64,000 nucleotides of DNA from Streptococcus pseudopneumoniae (GTDB lineage Bacteria > Bacillota > Bacilli > Lactobacillales > Streptococcaceae): the NCBI RefSeq assembly GCF_001072375.1, contig NZ_JVKV01000099.1, forward strand, positions 50,162 to 114,161, given 5' to 3'. Below are positions 1 to 8,932 of the stretch, piece by piece. The notes beneath the pieces were generated by a model. That model was not told where the DNA came from. It saw only the letters and a list, made by a program, of their open reading frames with translations, and ran no database searches. Position 1 is the stretch's first letter. Each line of letters starts with the position of its first letter. Made by a program: the position numbers and the translations under genes.

Positions 1-270
1 ACACCACTTGTGACAGTATTGACCATCCTTGCAGTCGGAAACATCTTCCGTGCAGACTTCGGTCTCTTCTACCAAATCCCTCACAACGCTGGTCAGCTCT
101 ATAGCGTAACAAACGTATTGGACGTCTATGTCTTTAATGGTTTGACTCAGACAGCAGATATCGGTATGGCATCAGCAGCCGGTCTCTATCAGTCAGTCGT
201 TGGTTTGATTCTGGTTATTCTATCAAACTTACTTGCAAGACGTGTTGATCCTAACTCAGCACTATTCTAG
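1..270 (+). CDS. ABC transporter permease, LplB-like (5' truncated by window edge)
   Basis: C-terminal 89 residues of an integral membrane permease of a sugar/oligosaccharide ABC importer. The reading frame is open from base 1 with no start codon, so the gene begins outside the window. The visible part has a hydrophobic segment near its end (about 18 residues before the LARRVDP tail), as is usual for the last helix of LplB-type permeases. It is followed 13 bases later by a second permease and then a lipoprotein, the standard order for family 1 importers. In pneumococcus I recall the same order as SP_0090-SP_0092. The substrate is not determinable from this fragment. Confidence 0.85.
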   Translation, partial: TPLVTVLTILAVGNIFRADFGLFYQIPHNAGQLYSVTNVLDVYVFNGLTQTADIGMASAAGLYQSVVGLILVILSNLLARRVDPNSALF

Positions 271-283
271 AAAGGAGGAGCAC

Positions 284-1204
284 ATGGCAAAAAAAATTCA
301 AAAAGAAAAAATTGATAATGTTGGCATACACTCCTTCAGCAAGAAAGCAGATATCTTCTTTAGTATCATTTCTGGTTTGCTGGCCTTCTCTTGTATCTTG
401 CCTTTCATCTTTGTAATCATTATCTCAGTTACAGATGAGAAGAGTATCGTTCAATATGGATATAGCTTCTTCCCATCACAGTTTGGATTAGATGGTTTTG
501 AGTTTTTGGCTCAGTTCAAAGATAAGATTTTACAAGCACTCTTTATCTCAGTGTTTGTGACAGTTGTCGGTACATTGACAAACGTCTTTATCACGACAAC
601 TTATGCCTATGCCATCTCGCGTTCGACATTTAAGTATCGTAAATTCTTTACAATCTTCGCTCTTCTTAGTATGTTGTTCAACGCTGGTTTGGTACCAGGC
701 TATATTGTGGTGACACAATTGCTTCACCTTGGTGATACCATTTGGGCCTTGATTGTTCCAATGCTTCTATCACCATTCAACATCATGTTGATGCGTTCTT
801 TCTTCAAGAAAACCATCCCAGAAGCAATCCTCGAATCAGCTCGTATCGATGGAGCTAGTGAAGCTCGTATCTTCTTCCAAATCTGTTTGCCACTGTCATT
901 ACCAGGTATCGCAACGATCACACTATTGACAGCGCTTGGCTTCTGGAATGACTGGTTTAACGCCCTTCTTTACATCAAGAGTGATAACTTGTATCCGTTG
1001 CAATATTTGCTTATGCAAATTCAAAACAACATGGATTACATTGCTAAGTCAGTTGGTATGTCAGGACAACTTGCGGTTGCCCTACCAAAAGAAACAGGTC
1101 GTATGGCTATGGTCGTAGTTGCGACTGTTCCGATTGCGATCCTCTACCCATTCTTCCAACGCTACTTTGTAAAAGGTTTGACTATCGGTGGTGTTAAAGA
1201 GTAA
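284..1204 (+). CDS. Carbohydrate ABC transporter permease (LplC/YtcP type)
   Basis: 306-residue inner permease of a binding-protein-dependent sugar importer. It shows about six hydrophobic segments and the EAA loop that contacts the ATPase (ESARIDGAS, about residues 184-192, followed by a conserved Gly). I start at ATG 284, which follows a strong GGAGG at 273-277; a longer in-frame TTG start would overlap the upstream permease without a ribosome site. No ATP-binding subunit is encoded here, as expected for this class, which commonly borrows a shared MsmK-like ATPase encoded elsewhere. Substrate is unknown; LplB/LplC-type systems usually take oligosaccharides or complex glycans. Confidence 0.92.
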   Translation: MAKKIQKEKIDNVGIHSFSKKADIFFSIISGLLAFSCILPFIFVIIISVTDEKSIVQYGYSFFPSQFGLDGFEFLAQFKDKILQALFISVFVTVVGTLTNVFITTTYAYAISRSTFKYRKFFTIFALLSMLFNAGLVPGYIVVTQLLHLGDTIWALIVPMLLSPFNIMLMRSFFKKTIPEAILESARIDGASEARIFFQICLPLSLPGIATITLLTALGFWNDWFNALLYIKSDNLYPLQYLLMQIQNNMDYIAKSVGMSGQLAVALPKETGRMAMVVVATVPIAILYPFFQRYFVKGLTIGGVKE

Positions 1205-1313
1205 GGATATTTAAGAAACAATGTTTCTTTTCTAACTCTGATTTTTCTGGCAAAGGAAAATCAATAATCTAATTTTGTTAATAACTTTAAAAATAAAAAA
1301 AGGAGTTTTTATA

Positions 1314-2795
1314 ATGAAAAACTGGAAAAAATATGCTTTTGCATCTGCTAGCCTTGTCGCTTTAGCTGCTAGCCTTGCAGCTTGTGGAAACCTTAAAGGA
1401 AACAACCAAAAAGCTGCTGAATCATCATCTTCAGGTGATAAGACTGTTATCAAAATGTATCAAATCGGTGACAAACCAGATAACTTGGACGAATTGCTAG
1501 AAAATGCAAACAAAATCATCGGAGAAAAAGTTGGCGCTAAATTGGATATCCAATACCTTGGTTGGGGTGACTACAGCAAGAAAATGTCAGTTATCACTTC
1601 ATCAGGTGAAAACTATGATATCGCCTTTGCAGATAACTATGTCGTAAACGCTCAAAAAGGTGCTTATGCTGACTTGACAGAATTGTACAAGAAAGAAGGA
1701 GCTGAACTTTACAAAGCACTTGACCCAGCTTACATCAAAGGTAACACTGTAAACGGTAAGATCTATTCTGTTCCAGTTGCAGCCAACGTTGCATCTTCAC
1801 AAAACTTTGCCTTCAACGGCCCACTTCTTGAAAAATATGGAATTGATATCTCAGGTGTAACTTCATACGAAACACTTGAACCAGTATTGAAACAAATCAA
1901 AGAAAAAGCTCCAGATGTAATGCCATTTGCTGTTGGTAAAAACTTTATCCCATCAGAAAACTTTGACTACCCAGTTGCAAACGGACTTCCATTTGTCATC
2001 GACCTTGAAGGTGACACTACTAAGATCGTAAACCGTTACGAAGTTCCTCGTTTCGTAGAACACTTGAAGACTCTTCACAAATTCTATGAAGCAGGATACA
2101 TTCCAAAAGACGTAGCAACAAGCGAAACTTCATATGACCTTACTCAAGATACTTGGTTTGCTCGCGAAGAAACAGTAGGACCAGCTGACTACGGTAGCAG
2201 CTTGCTTTCTCGTGTTGCTAACAGAGACATCCAAATTAAACCATTTACTAACTTCATCAAGAAAAACCAAACAACTCAAGTTGCTAACTTTGTAATCTCA
2301 AACAACTCTAAGAACAAAGAAAAAGCAATGGAAGTATTGAACCTCTTGAACACTAACCCAGAACTCTTGAACGGACTTGTTTATGGACCAGAAGGCAAGA
2401 ACTGGGAAAAAGTTGCAGGTAAAGAAAACCGTGTTAAAGTCCTTGACGGTTACAAAGGAAACACTCACATGTCAGGATGGAACACTGGTAACAACTGGAT
2501 CCTTTACATCAACGAAAACGTTACAGATGAACAAATTGCACAATCTAAGAAAGACTTGGAAACTGCAAAAGAATCTCCAGCGCTTGGATTCATCTTTAAC
2601 ACTGACAACGTGAAATCTGAAATCTCAGCTATCACTAACACTATGCAACAATTCGATACAGCTATCAACACTGGTACTGTAGACCCAGAAAAAGCTATTC
2701 CAGAATTGATGGAAAAACTTAAATCTGAAGGTGCTTACCAAAAAGTATTGGATGAAATGCAAAAACAATACGACGAATTCTTGAAAAGCAAATAA
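1314..2795 (+). CDS. Extracellular solute-binding lipoprotein of sugar ABC importer
   Basis: 493-residue substrate-binding lipoprotein. The signal peptide has a Lys-rich start, a hydrophobic core and the lipobox LAAC with the lipidated Cys at residue 24, followed by a Ser-rich linker. The body resembles family 1 solute-binding proteins and matches, from memory, pneumococcal SP_0092; I believe its C-terminal part belongs to DUF3502. Start ATG 1314 is preceded by AGGAG at 1301-1305; an earlier in-frame start at 1275 would spoil the signal peptide. The 109-bp spacer from the permease lacks an obvious terminator, so all three genes are probably one operon, with higher expression of this last gene. 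Confidence 0.93.
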   Translation: MKNWKKYAFASASLVALAASLAACGNLKGNNQKAAESSSSGDKTVIKMYQIGDKPDNLDELLENANKIIGEKVGAKLDIQYLGWGDYSKKMSVITSSGENYDIAFADNYVVNAQKGAYADLTELYKKEGAELYKALDPAYIKGNTVNGKIYSVPVAANVASSQNFAFNGPLLEKYGIDISGVTSYETLEPVLKQIKEKAPDVMPFAVGKNFIPSENFDYPVANGLPFVIDLEGDTTKIVNRYEVPRFVEHLKTLHKFYEAGYIPKDVATSETSYDLTQDTWFAREETVGPADYGSSLLSRVANRDIQIKPFTNFIKKNQTTQVANFVISNNSKNKEKAMEVLNLLNTNPELLNGLVYGPEGKNWEKVAGKENRVKVLDGYKGNTHMSGWNTGNNWILYINENVTDEQIAQSKKDLETAKESPALGFIFNTDNVKSEISAITNTMQQFDTAINTGTVDPEKAIPELMEKLKSEGAYQKVLDEMQKQYDEFLKSK

Positions 2796-2828
2796 TCGCA
2801 AGAACAATTGATTTCGTGTATTCATTCC

Positions 2829-2887
2829 TAAAAAGAGCAATCACTGCCTTATCTGGTTTTTCCAGACGGGGTGGTGATTCTTTTTAG
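2829..2887 (+). terminator. Rho-independent terminator after the ABC importer operon
   Basis: Imperfect hairpin whose arms AAAAAGAGCAATCAC and GTGATTCTTTTT pair across the loop, ending in a T-run at about 2880-2885. It closes the sugar importer operon. Confidence 0.7.
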
Positions 2888-2958
2888 GGTAAGTGCATAT
2901 AATTATCTGTATTTCTATCTAGATATTTGCTCTTACATATAACATTGGACACAGACAT

Positions 2959-3648
2959 ATGAAAAAATACCATCTACTCTTTAAAATCAGTGCAATCTTA
3001 TCCTACTTATTTTTCGTATATGGACTCTCTCAGCTAACACTGGTGGTTCAAAATTACTGGCAGTTTTCTTCTCAGATTGGCAATTTTTTCTGGATTAAAA
3101 ATCTTATCAGTCTTGTCTTTATTGGCCTCATGATTTGGATTTTAGTCAAGACAGGACATGGCTATCTTTTTGTTATTCCAAAGAAAAAATGGCTATGATA
3201 TACAGTTTTGACGGTTCTCGTAACTGTACTTTGTATATCTTTTAATTTCCAAACGGCAAGACAGGTACAGTCAACCTCTGAAGGCTGGGCTGTACTAATC
3301 GGCTATAGTGAGACAAATTTTGCCGAATTGGGTCTCTACCTGACCTTATTTTTCCTAGGTCCTCTGATGGAAGAGTTGATTTATAGGGGTTTGTTCCAAC
3401 ACGCCTTCTTTAAAGATTCGAAGCTTGGACTTGACCTGATTCTTCCTTCGGTTTTGTTTGCTCTTCCTCATTTTTCTAGCTTTCCCAATTTCTTAGATAT
3501 TCTTGTTTTTTCGACATTTGGATTATGTTGTGCTGGATTAACTCGTTATACCAAGAGTATCTATCCTAGCTATGCAGTCCATGTGATTAATAATATTGTA
3601 GCAACTTTGCCATTTTTGTTAACTTTTCTTCATCGAATATTTAGTTGA
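2959..3648 (+). pseudogene. CPBP family intramembrane metalloprotease, split by an in-frame TGA
   Basis: A 229-codon frame coding for a CPBP (CaaX/Abi) membrane protease is interrupted by one TGA at 3196-3198; both halves lie in the same frame with no insertion or deletion. The upstream half has two hydrophobic segments. The downstream half carries all three family motifs: EELIYRG (the EExxxR metal/catalytic motif), FALPH and HVINN. Downstream translation could restart only at a TTG at 3208 with no clear ribosome site. In streptococci this family is linked to bacteriocin self-immunity or protein processing. The gene is probably inactive, unless the stop is a sequencing error or a strain polymorphism. 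Confidence 0.85.
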
Positions 3649-3696
3649 AACAAAATCTGAAAATGGGTCTTGTTTTTCATTTTTCGGTCAAATAAA

Positions 3697-3725
3697 TTGC
3701 ATTCGCTTTCTTGGGAGAGTATACT
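3697..3725 (+). promoter_or_regulatory. Promoter of trhO
   Basis: TTGCAT (3697-3702), 17-bp spacer, TATACT (3720-3725). Transcription would start near 3732, which argues against the upstream ATG at 3737 as the trhO start. Confidence 0.75.
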
Positions 3726-3781
3726 GGTATAGTTGAATGAAAAATTCTGATAATTTAATCTTAGAAAAGAGAATCAATCTT

Positions 3782-4768
3782 ATGACAAAAGATATTCGAG
3801 TTTTACTTTACTATAAATATGTTCCAATCAAAAACGCGGAACAATTTGCTGCAGACCATTTGGCTTTCTGTAAGTCTATCGGGCTCAAGGGCCGTATCCT
3901 AGTGGCAGACGAAGGAATCAACGGAACCGTTTCTGGTGACTACGAAACAACGCAAAAATACATGGACTACGTTCATAGCCTTCCAGGTATGGAAGACCTC
4001 TGGTTCAAGATTGACGAAGAAAGTGAGCAAGCCTTCAAGAAGATGTTTGTTCGCTACAAGAAAGAGATTGTCCACCTTGGTTTAGAGGATGATAACTTTG
4101 ACAACGACATCGACCCACTTGAAACAACAGGTGCTTACTTGTCTCCAAAAGAATTTAAAGAAGCCCTTCTTGACGAAGATACAGTTGTCCTTGATACTCG
4201 TAATGACTATGAGTACGACCTTGGACACTTCCGTGGGGCTATCCGTCCAGACATTCGTAACTTCCGTGAGTTACCACAATGGGTCCGTGATAACAAGGAA
4301 AAGTTCATGGACAAGCGCGTCGTAGTTTACTGTACAGGTGGAGTCCGCTGTGAGAAATTCTCTGGCTGGATGGTCCGTGAAGGCTACAAAGATGTCGGTC
4401 AATTGCATGGAGGAATTGCGACTTATGGTAAAGATCCAGAGATTCAAGGAGAACTTTGGGATGGGAAAATGTACGTATTTGACGAACGTATAGCAGTCGA
4501 TGTCAACCATGTCAATCCAACTATCGTCGGGAAAGACTGGTTCGATGGTACACCTTGCGAACGCTATGTCAACTGTGGAAATCCTTTCTGTAACCGCCGT
4601 ATCTTGACATCAGAAGACAATGAAGACAAATATCTTCGTGGTTGCTCACACGAGTGTCGTGTTCACCCACGTAATCGCTATGTTTTAGAGCATGAATTGA
4701 CACAAGATCAAGTTATCGAACGTTTAGCAAAAATTGGTGAGAGCCTGGATCATTCTGAAGTTGTATAA
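3782..4768 (+). CDS. trhO: tRNA uridine(34) hydroxylase, rhodanese family
   Basis: 328-residue TrhO/YceA protein, which in other bacteria hydroxylates U34 of tRNAs in the ho5U/cmo5U pathway. Order: N-terminal acylphosphatase-like domain (to about residue 95), rhodanese domain with active-site loop YCTGGVRC (Cys184), then a Cys-rich C-terminus ([14 protein letters not shown]) that probably binds metal. Start ATG 3782 gives the length I remember for the pneumococcal orthologue SP_0095; the ribosome site (AAAAGAG) is weak. It stands alone between its own promoter and a terminator. Very well conserved compared with the genes on either side. Confidence 0.95.
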   Translation: MTKDIRVLLYYKYVPIKNAEQFAADHLAFCKSIGLKGRILVADEGINGTVSGDYETTQKYMDYVHSLPGMEDLWFKIDEESEQAFKKMFVRYKKEIVHLGLEDDNFDNDIDPLETTGAYLSPKEFKEALLDEDTVVLDTRNDYEYDLGHFRGAIRPDIRNFRELPQWVRDNKEKFMDKRVVVYCTGGVRCEKFSGWMVREGYKDVGQLHGGIATYGKDPEIQGELWDGKMYVFDERIAVDVNHVNPTIVGKDWFDGTPCERYVNCGNPFCNRRILTSEDNEDKYLRGCSHECRVHPRNRYVLEHELTQDQVIERLAKIGESLDHSEVV

Positions 4769-4776
4769 TAAACATT

Positions 4777-4800
4777 AACAGCCCTAAAAGGCTGTTTTTC
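4777..4800 (+). terminator. Rho-independent terminator of trhO
   Basis: Stem AACAGCC/GGCTGTT with a short loop, followed by TTTTT. Confidence 0.85.
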
Positions 4801-4856
4801 TATGCTTTTGACTAAAAAATCTTAAATTTGTTTCTGCATCTTTCAGGAAAATGGTG

Positions 4857-4862
4857 TATACT
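4857..4862 (+). promoter_or_regulatory. -10 element of the downstream hypothetical gene
   Basis: TATACT 30 bp upstream of the start codon. No convincing -35 box at the right spacing, so this is tentative. Confidence 0.45.
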
Positions 4863-4891
4863 ATATGTAAACGATTTCAAAGGAGACCATT

Positions 4892-5749
4892 ATGGTTAAA
4901 ACATTTTTTATTCCAAATAAACAAAGTATTTTAGGACAACAGGAGATTCTTACAGCTAAATCAATTTTAAGTTTGGTAGAAGGCTTAGAGTCCCATAGTT
5001 ATGATGCTGTTTACCTGCGTCAACCTCTCAATCGCCTTGAGTATATCGAGTGTGGAATCGTAGGCAAGTCTCAATTTCTCTTTAAAGTTCGATATCTAGA
5101 TACTCAAAAAGGCTATCAAGTAATCATTCCTGACTTGATTACAAGAGCTGACTGGGAGATTGTAGAAACTCTCTTGCAAGCCTTGTCTAGTAAGGTTGGT
5201 GAAGCAGTTGAAGGCTTGGCAGACTTTGATTTGGAAAACTATTTCCAAGAAACTGTTAAGAACTATCTAGCTGATAAAGCTGCTCATTTAGATTTCTGCC
5301 AGGGTATTCTATCACCTGTCTACTTTGATAAGAAAGATTTGGAAAGTTTCTTAGAAGAAGATGGAGTGGCACGTTTTGAAGCATTAGTCAAAAAGGTTCA
5401 AGAATCAGATGCCTACCCTGCAAGTGCGAAATTCTACCCAGATAGTGAAGGTAAGATCCACGGCATCTATCACCTGGCTCAGGGAGTTAAGACAATTTTG
5501 CCGAAAGGTCCTGTTGTTCCTGTGCCTTATGTTGAGCAGTTGGCTGGCAAGGAACTTATCTGGGAGATTGACTTGGTAAAAATCTCTGGAGATGGTTCTA
5601 AGCCTGAAGACTACGAAGCAGTAGCTAGACTGGATTACCAAGCCTTTTTAGAAGCTCTTCCAAAGGAACTTTGTCAGGATTTGGACGCCAACCAAATAGT
5701 GGTAGGACCAGTTTCAGGAGAGGATTTTGAAGTCTTAGCAAATAGATAA
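4892..5749 (+). CDS. Hypothetical protein (DUF4299-like)
   Basis: 285-residue soluble protein of unknown function, which I recall as the pneumococcal SP_0096 family, annotated DUF4299 (moderate certainty). No signal peptide, membrane segment or catalytic motif is visible. The sequence is acidic with mixed alpha/beta character and a conserved-looking start (FFIPNKQSILGQQEIL). Start ATG 4892 follows AAAGGAG. It is monocistronic, between the trhO terminator and a convergent terminator at 5785-5842. No function can be assigned from context. Confidence 0.85.
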   Translation: MVKTFFIPNKQSILGQQEILTAKSILSLVEGLESHSYDAVYLRQPLNRLEYIECGIVGKSQFLFKVRYLDTQKGYQVIIPDLITRADWEIVETLLQALSSKVGEAVEGLADFDLENYFQETVKNYLADKAAHLDFCQGILSPVYFDKKDLESFLEEDGVARFEALVKKVQESDAYPASAKFYPDSEGKIHGIYHLAQGVKTILPKGPVVPVPYVEQLAGKELIWEIDLVKISGDGSKPEDYEAVARLDYQAFLEALPKELCQDLDANQIVVGPVSGEDFEVLANR

Positions 5750-5784
5750 AAAAGAAATTTGGGGTAAAAGTCCAAATATAAAGT

Positions 5785-5842
5785 AAAAAAGCAGACAAGA
5801 TTAGTTTTCTGATTATCAGAATTCTGTCTTGTTCGCTTTTTT
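5785..5842. terminator. Bidirectional terminator between convergent genes
   Basis: Long hairpin with arms AAAAAAGC..ACAAGA and TCTTGT..GCTTTTTT, with A/T tracts on both sides. It can end both the plus-strand gene at 5749 and the minus-strand gene that stops at 5907. Confidence 0.8.
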
Positions 5843-5906
5843 GTTTCTAAAATTTTATAGTAATGATCCTCTAAAGCTAATATCTTTCTATCTCGCTACC
5901 TTTATC

Positions 5907-6863
5907 TTACATAAAAGCTAGGATTCGTAGATATTCAAAAACTAGAGTCATTTCTGCTAGGAAGAAGAGAAATAGGATACCACCGTTGACCAAGAAAGCT
6001 AAGAGAAGGCGATAGAAGGAGTCAGTTTGGCTATCTTTACTTGGTCTTGAGATGGTATAGAGGTTGGCAAGAAGTACCAGACCAATGCTAATGAGGCAAA
6101 GAAGAGCCGCAAAACGTAGACTATTAAAGAAGGCAAAGAAACTGGCAATACCCGTGAGCAGGATAGGAAGGGCGAAGAGTCTGCTGTACTCTTGCAAGGC
6201 TTTTTCCAGTGTCCAGTCATTGTCTTGATTGACAAAACGTTTAACCACGAATCCACCCATAAGGATAGAAAAGAAGAATAAGCTTGTCGCTACCAAGATG
6301 GAGAAGATAGAAAAGAGATTCAGTGAAGGGAACTGCTCGCTGACATGAGAGTTGATAGCCGCCATATGGCCGTAGTAGTTATGCTTGATATGATAAATCG
6401 CACAGAAGAAACTAAGAGCAGAAAAGATAGTCAGCAGGGCAAAGGCATTATAACTATGTTTTTTATCTGTATCAATGCTTGTTGTCGGTTCTTTAAGGGC
6501 ACCTTGTAGCCAAAACCAAAGATCAGCCAGTTCTTCTTTGAATACTGTGAATAGTGCTGTTTTGGCAGATACAGAATCTGGTAAAAACGGGCTTTCCAAA
6601 GATTGACTTTTCTGAGAAGCTTCTTTAACAGGTTTTTCTGACTCGTCTATCTTTTCTGATTTTTCAGCGAGCTCTTCAGTCTCTACAGTTTCCTCACTAG
6701 TTTCCTTATCTTCTGGATTGACTTGAGGATTTTCCTCAACTACTGGCGCCTCGTCTCTTGTCTCTGAATCTTCTTCAAGGAGAACTGAGTCGGATGGGCT
6801 ATCTTTTTTATCATTGTTGGCTGTTTTTTCGAAATCAGCACTTTCAAACCATTCTTGAGTCAT
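5907..6863 (-). CDS. Hypothetical membrane protein with acidic N-terminal domain (DUF6574-like)
   Basis: 318 residues: the first ~110 are highly acidic (Glu/Ser/Asp-rich, probably disordered and cytoplasmic), followed by about five or six hydrophobic helices from residue ~140 to the end. I associate it with a streptococcal family named DUF6574, without certainty. Start ATG follows a GGGAGG on the minus strand. It lies 88 bp downstream of the DUF4097 gene and on the same strand as the padR cluster, so it may be the last gene of that transcription unit or have its own promoter in the spacer. Role unknown; possibly envelope homeostasis, judging from its neighbours. Confidence 0.82.
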   Translation of the reverse strand: MTQEWFESADFEKTANNDKKDSPSDSVLLEEDSETRDEAPVVEENPQVNPEDKETSEETVETEELAEKSEKIDESEKPVKEASQKSQSLESPFLPDSVSAKTALFTVFKEELADLWFWLQGALKEPTTSIDTDKKHSYNAFALLTIFSALSFFCAIYHIKHNYYGHMAAINSHVSEQFPSLNLFSIFSILVATSLFFFSILMGGFVVKRFVNQDNDWTLEKALQEYSRLFALPILLTGIASFFAFFNSLRFAALLCLISIGLVLLANLYTISRPSKDSQTDSFYRLLLAFLVNGGILFLFFLAEMTLVFEYLRILAFM

Positions 6864-6951
6864 AATAGACCTCCCTTTTTTTGATTAATTTTTGAGTAGT
6901 AACTACTAGTTGTCTTTATTCATGATTTCTATAAGAAAGCAAGCGATCTTA

Positions 6952-7860
6952 TTATGGGAAATAGATACTTTGATTCGATTTTGCGACGAGGAGATCTTGC
7001 GTATCTTTTTTTTCTGTTTTGTAAGGGTTCGCTAATGCTTCACCTTTACTATCTCCCGTAGGTATGTCACGTCTGTCTCGATGCCAACGATAGATATCAC
7101 CATGTTCAGCAGAAAATTCAAGATTGATTCGATCAAGTTCCTTTTGAGATAACTCGAGAGAGATATCTTTTCTTGCCTCTAATTCCACTCGACCATGCAC
7201 TTGGATATCGTCTGCCTTGATATGTTCATGATCTGCTTGGATGCGGCTATCTGTTAGACTGGTTTCAAATACATTGACAATTCCAACTGTGGTTAGTTGG
7301 CTATTTTTAATCTCGCTATCAGTGATACGAAGGAGATATCCATTTGACAGAATCTTGGCATTGCTGAGTTTTGCATTAGCAATTGAAAGGATACGATGGT
7401 TTACCTGGGCAGTTAGATTTTTTAAGTCTTTTCCTCTTGGTAATGAGAGAACAACTTCATCATTGCGACTAGAAATTCCGCTTGCGATATAGAGAATACC
7501 CTCGATACTAGAACCTATAGAGCGACGTGTAGTTGACTTGGTGTCAGTTATTTCAAGACTTTTCTCTTTGATAGAGTGTTGAAGATTTTCTTTTTCAGAG
7601 ATGGTTGGATGGTACTGGATGTGAATCTTATCATCGCTTGACTCCGTAATGACAAGCGAATGTTCTGTTAGTGAGATGTTTAGATTTTCAATATCTTGAT
7701 CAAAAACGAGTTCTTCCATTCGACTTTCAAATACTGGATTTTGAGACATTGCAAGGAGGCTTCTGACACCATCTGTTTGGATCCCGATGATCATCATGGA
7801 AAAACCAATGATACTGGTAACAACACCAAAGATAAGAAATCCTTTTGTCCATTTACGCAT
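6952..7860 (-). CDS. DUF4097 family putative envelope protein
   Basis: 302-residue protein with one N-terminal membrane segment (residues ~8-28) and a long beta-repeat region typical of DUF4097 (repeated LNISLTEHSLVIT-like strands, about residues 50-230). I choose ATG 7860, since AGAGGTG precedes it at good spacing and it overlaps the upstream stop by 8 bases; a GTG at 7869 is the alternative. DUF4097 proteins usually sit beside PadR regulators and DUF1700 proteins, exactly as here, and the trio is often induced by envelope stress. No enzymatic motif is visible. Confidence 0.87.
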   Translation of the reverse strand: MRKWTKGFLIFGVVTSIIGFSMMIIGIQTDGVRSLLAMSQNPVFESRMEELVFDQDIENLNISLTEHSLVITESSDDKIHIQYHPTISEKENLQHSIKEKSLEITDTKSTTRRSIGSSIEGILYIASGISSRNDEVVLSLPRGKDLKNLTAQVNHRILSIANAKLSNAKILSNGYLLRITDSEIKNSQLTTVGIVNVFETSLTDSRIQADHEHIKADDIQVHGRVELEARKDISLELSQKELDRINLEFSAEHGDIYRWHRDRRDIPTGDSKGEALANPYKTEKKDTQDLLVAKSNQSIYFP

Positions 7861-8446
7861 GTCTTTCACCTCTCTTTCCTCTATTAAGAATCCATTGGAT
7901 AAGTCGAAGGACTAGTAATCCAAAGAAACGGGTCACATAGGAAGTTGCTAGCAAGACTAGGGATGAAGCTCCGATAGCTAGTAAACCTCCACCAAAAATC
8001 AGAATAAAAGCAGATGTAGATTCAGCCAGGACGTAGAAGCTTTCAAATAGGAGAATAGCTCCGAGAACCATTCCAGCTGCGGATACAGCAAAGAAGGCTA
8101 TAAGTACGCTGACAGCAGCGATAAAAATCCCGATGATAGCCATGAGAAGACCAATTCCGACCGGAATTCCGATAGGAGCTGCAAGAAGGGCTAGTAGAGC
8201 GATGCGTAAAATATGGCGGTCGTTCTTGCTGGAATTTTCTTCGTTGATTTTCTTATCAAGAAGTGTAGTCAGGACATCATGGGCAGCTTCTTTTGGACTT
8301 CCTAGGCTAGCGATAAGCTCCTCCTCACCTTCTGGACCCGCATCATCAAAGAGTTCTTTGAAGTAATCCATGGCTTCAATGCGATCAGATTGAGGAAGCT
8401 TCATCAGATAGGCTTCAAGCTGATTCAAATATTCAGTTCTTGTCAT
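7853..8446 (-). CDS. DUF1700 family membrane protein
   Basis: 197 residues. The N-terminal ~65 residues form the soluble DUF1700 domain (MTRTEYLNQLEAYL, then the SLGSPKEAAHDVL signature); the rest has about four membrane helices rich in Ala/Gly/Leu. Its start overlaps the padR stop by 14 bases and its stop overlaps the next gene, so the three genes are translationally coupled. DUF1700 proteins are typical partners of PadR regulators in Firmicutes; function is unproven and is presumed to lie at the membrane. Confidence 0.88.
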   Translation of the reverse strand: MTRTEYLNQLEAYLMKLPQSDRIEAMDYFKELFDDAGPEGEEELIASLGSPKEAAHDVLTTLLDKKINEENSSKNDRHILRIALLALLAAPIGIPVGIGLLMAIIGIFIAAVSVLIAFFAVSAAGMVLGAILLFESFYVLAESTSAFILIFGGGLLAIGASSLVLLATSYVTRFFGLLVLRLIQWILNRGKRGERHA

Positions 8447-8759
8447 GGCGAATGCTCCCTTCTATGATGCCGTTGATAGTGTCAGTGTAGAGTGTCCATT
8501 CTTCTCGAAGGACAAAGAGTTGCTCCTCTCCGATTTCTGTCAAGGAGTAGTATTTGCGCATCCGACCTTGGTATTCGCGAGAGTATGTAGTCAGATAGCG
8601 GTTGGTATCCAGTTTTTTCAAGATGGGGTAGAGGGTAGATTCCTTGATTTTGGCAATGAGTTTAATGGTTTGGCTAATCTCATAACCATAGGAATCCCCT
8701 TGTTCTAGGATGGCCAAGATGAGAAATTCAATCAAGGCCGATGATGTTGGAAAATACAT
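8433..8759 (-). CDS. PadR family transcriptional regulator
   Basis: 108-residue PadR (subfamily 1) winged-helix repressor: LIEFLILAILEQGDSYGYEIS and the STLYPILKKL recognition helix (about residues 41-50) are characteristic. First gene of a coupled padR-DUF1700-DUF4097 operon read on the minus strand. A near-consensus minus-strand promoter lies at 8816-8844, flanked by two copies of an AT-rich palindrome that is a likely operator, so autorepression is expected. Inducing signal unknown; relatives respond to envelope-active antibiotics or phenolics. Confidence 0.92.
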   Translation of the reverse strand: MYFPTSSALIEFLILAILEQGDSYGYEISQTIKLIAKIKESTLYPILKKLDTNRYLTTYSREYQGRMRKYYSLTEIGEEQLFVLREEWTLYTDTINGIIEGSIRHDKN

Positions 8760-8778
8760 GGGGCACCTCCTTTTTTAG

Positions 8779-8800
8779 TATGTAAAAATTTTATATATAA
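8779..8800. promoter_or_regulatory. Candidate PadR operator, downstream copy
   Basis: Near-perfect palindrome TATGTAAAA-A-TTTTATATA followed by TAA, lying between the promoter and padR. It is repeated at 8849-8872. The position suits a repressor that blocks elongation or open-complex formation. Confidence 0.55.
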
Positions 8801-8815
8801 TTATTCTACACATAC

Positions 8816-8844
8816 ATCATACATCTAAATGTAAGCCTTGTCAA
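8816..8844 (-). promoter_or_regulatory. Promoter of padR operon
   Basis: Read on the minus strand: TTGACA (8844-8839), 17-bp spacer, TATGAT (8821-8816). It fires into padR with a leader of about 50 bases. Confidence 0.8.
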
Positions 8845-8848
8845 GCAA

Positions 8849-8872
8849 TATGTGTAAAATTTTTATATATAA
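8849..8872. promoter_or_regulatory. Candidate PadR operator, upstream copy
   Basis: Second copy of the AT-rich palindrome (TATGTGTAAAA/TTTTTATATATAA), just upstream of the -35 box and about 70 bp from the first copy. It abuts the minus-strand terminator at 8871-8900. Confidence 0.5.
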
Positions 8873-8900
8873 AAAATCTCCTAGTAAAAACTAGAAGATT
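8871..8900 (-). terminator. Minus-strand terminator of the LRR/immunity-like pair
   Basis: Read on the minus strand: AATCTTCTAG, loop, CTAGGAGATT then TTTTTT. It separates the accessory pair from the padR operon. Confidence 0.75.
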
Positions 8901-8932
8901 AGAGGCTGTTTTGCATTACTTTGAGGCAATGC

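Noticed and set aside
3196..3198. TGA in the CPBP gene as a recoded codon or programmed read-through
   Set aside because: Streptococci use TGA only as stop, no stimulatory structure is seen downstream, and a simple nonsense mutation is enough.
3632..3645. ATCGAATA near the end of the CPBP frame as a cin box
   Set aside because: It is within the coding frame, and the next gene has a clear sigma-70 promoter of its own.
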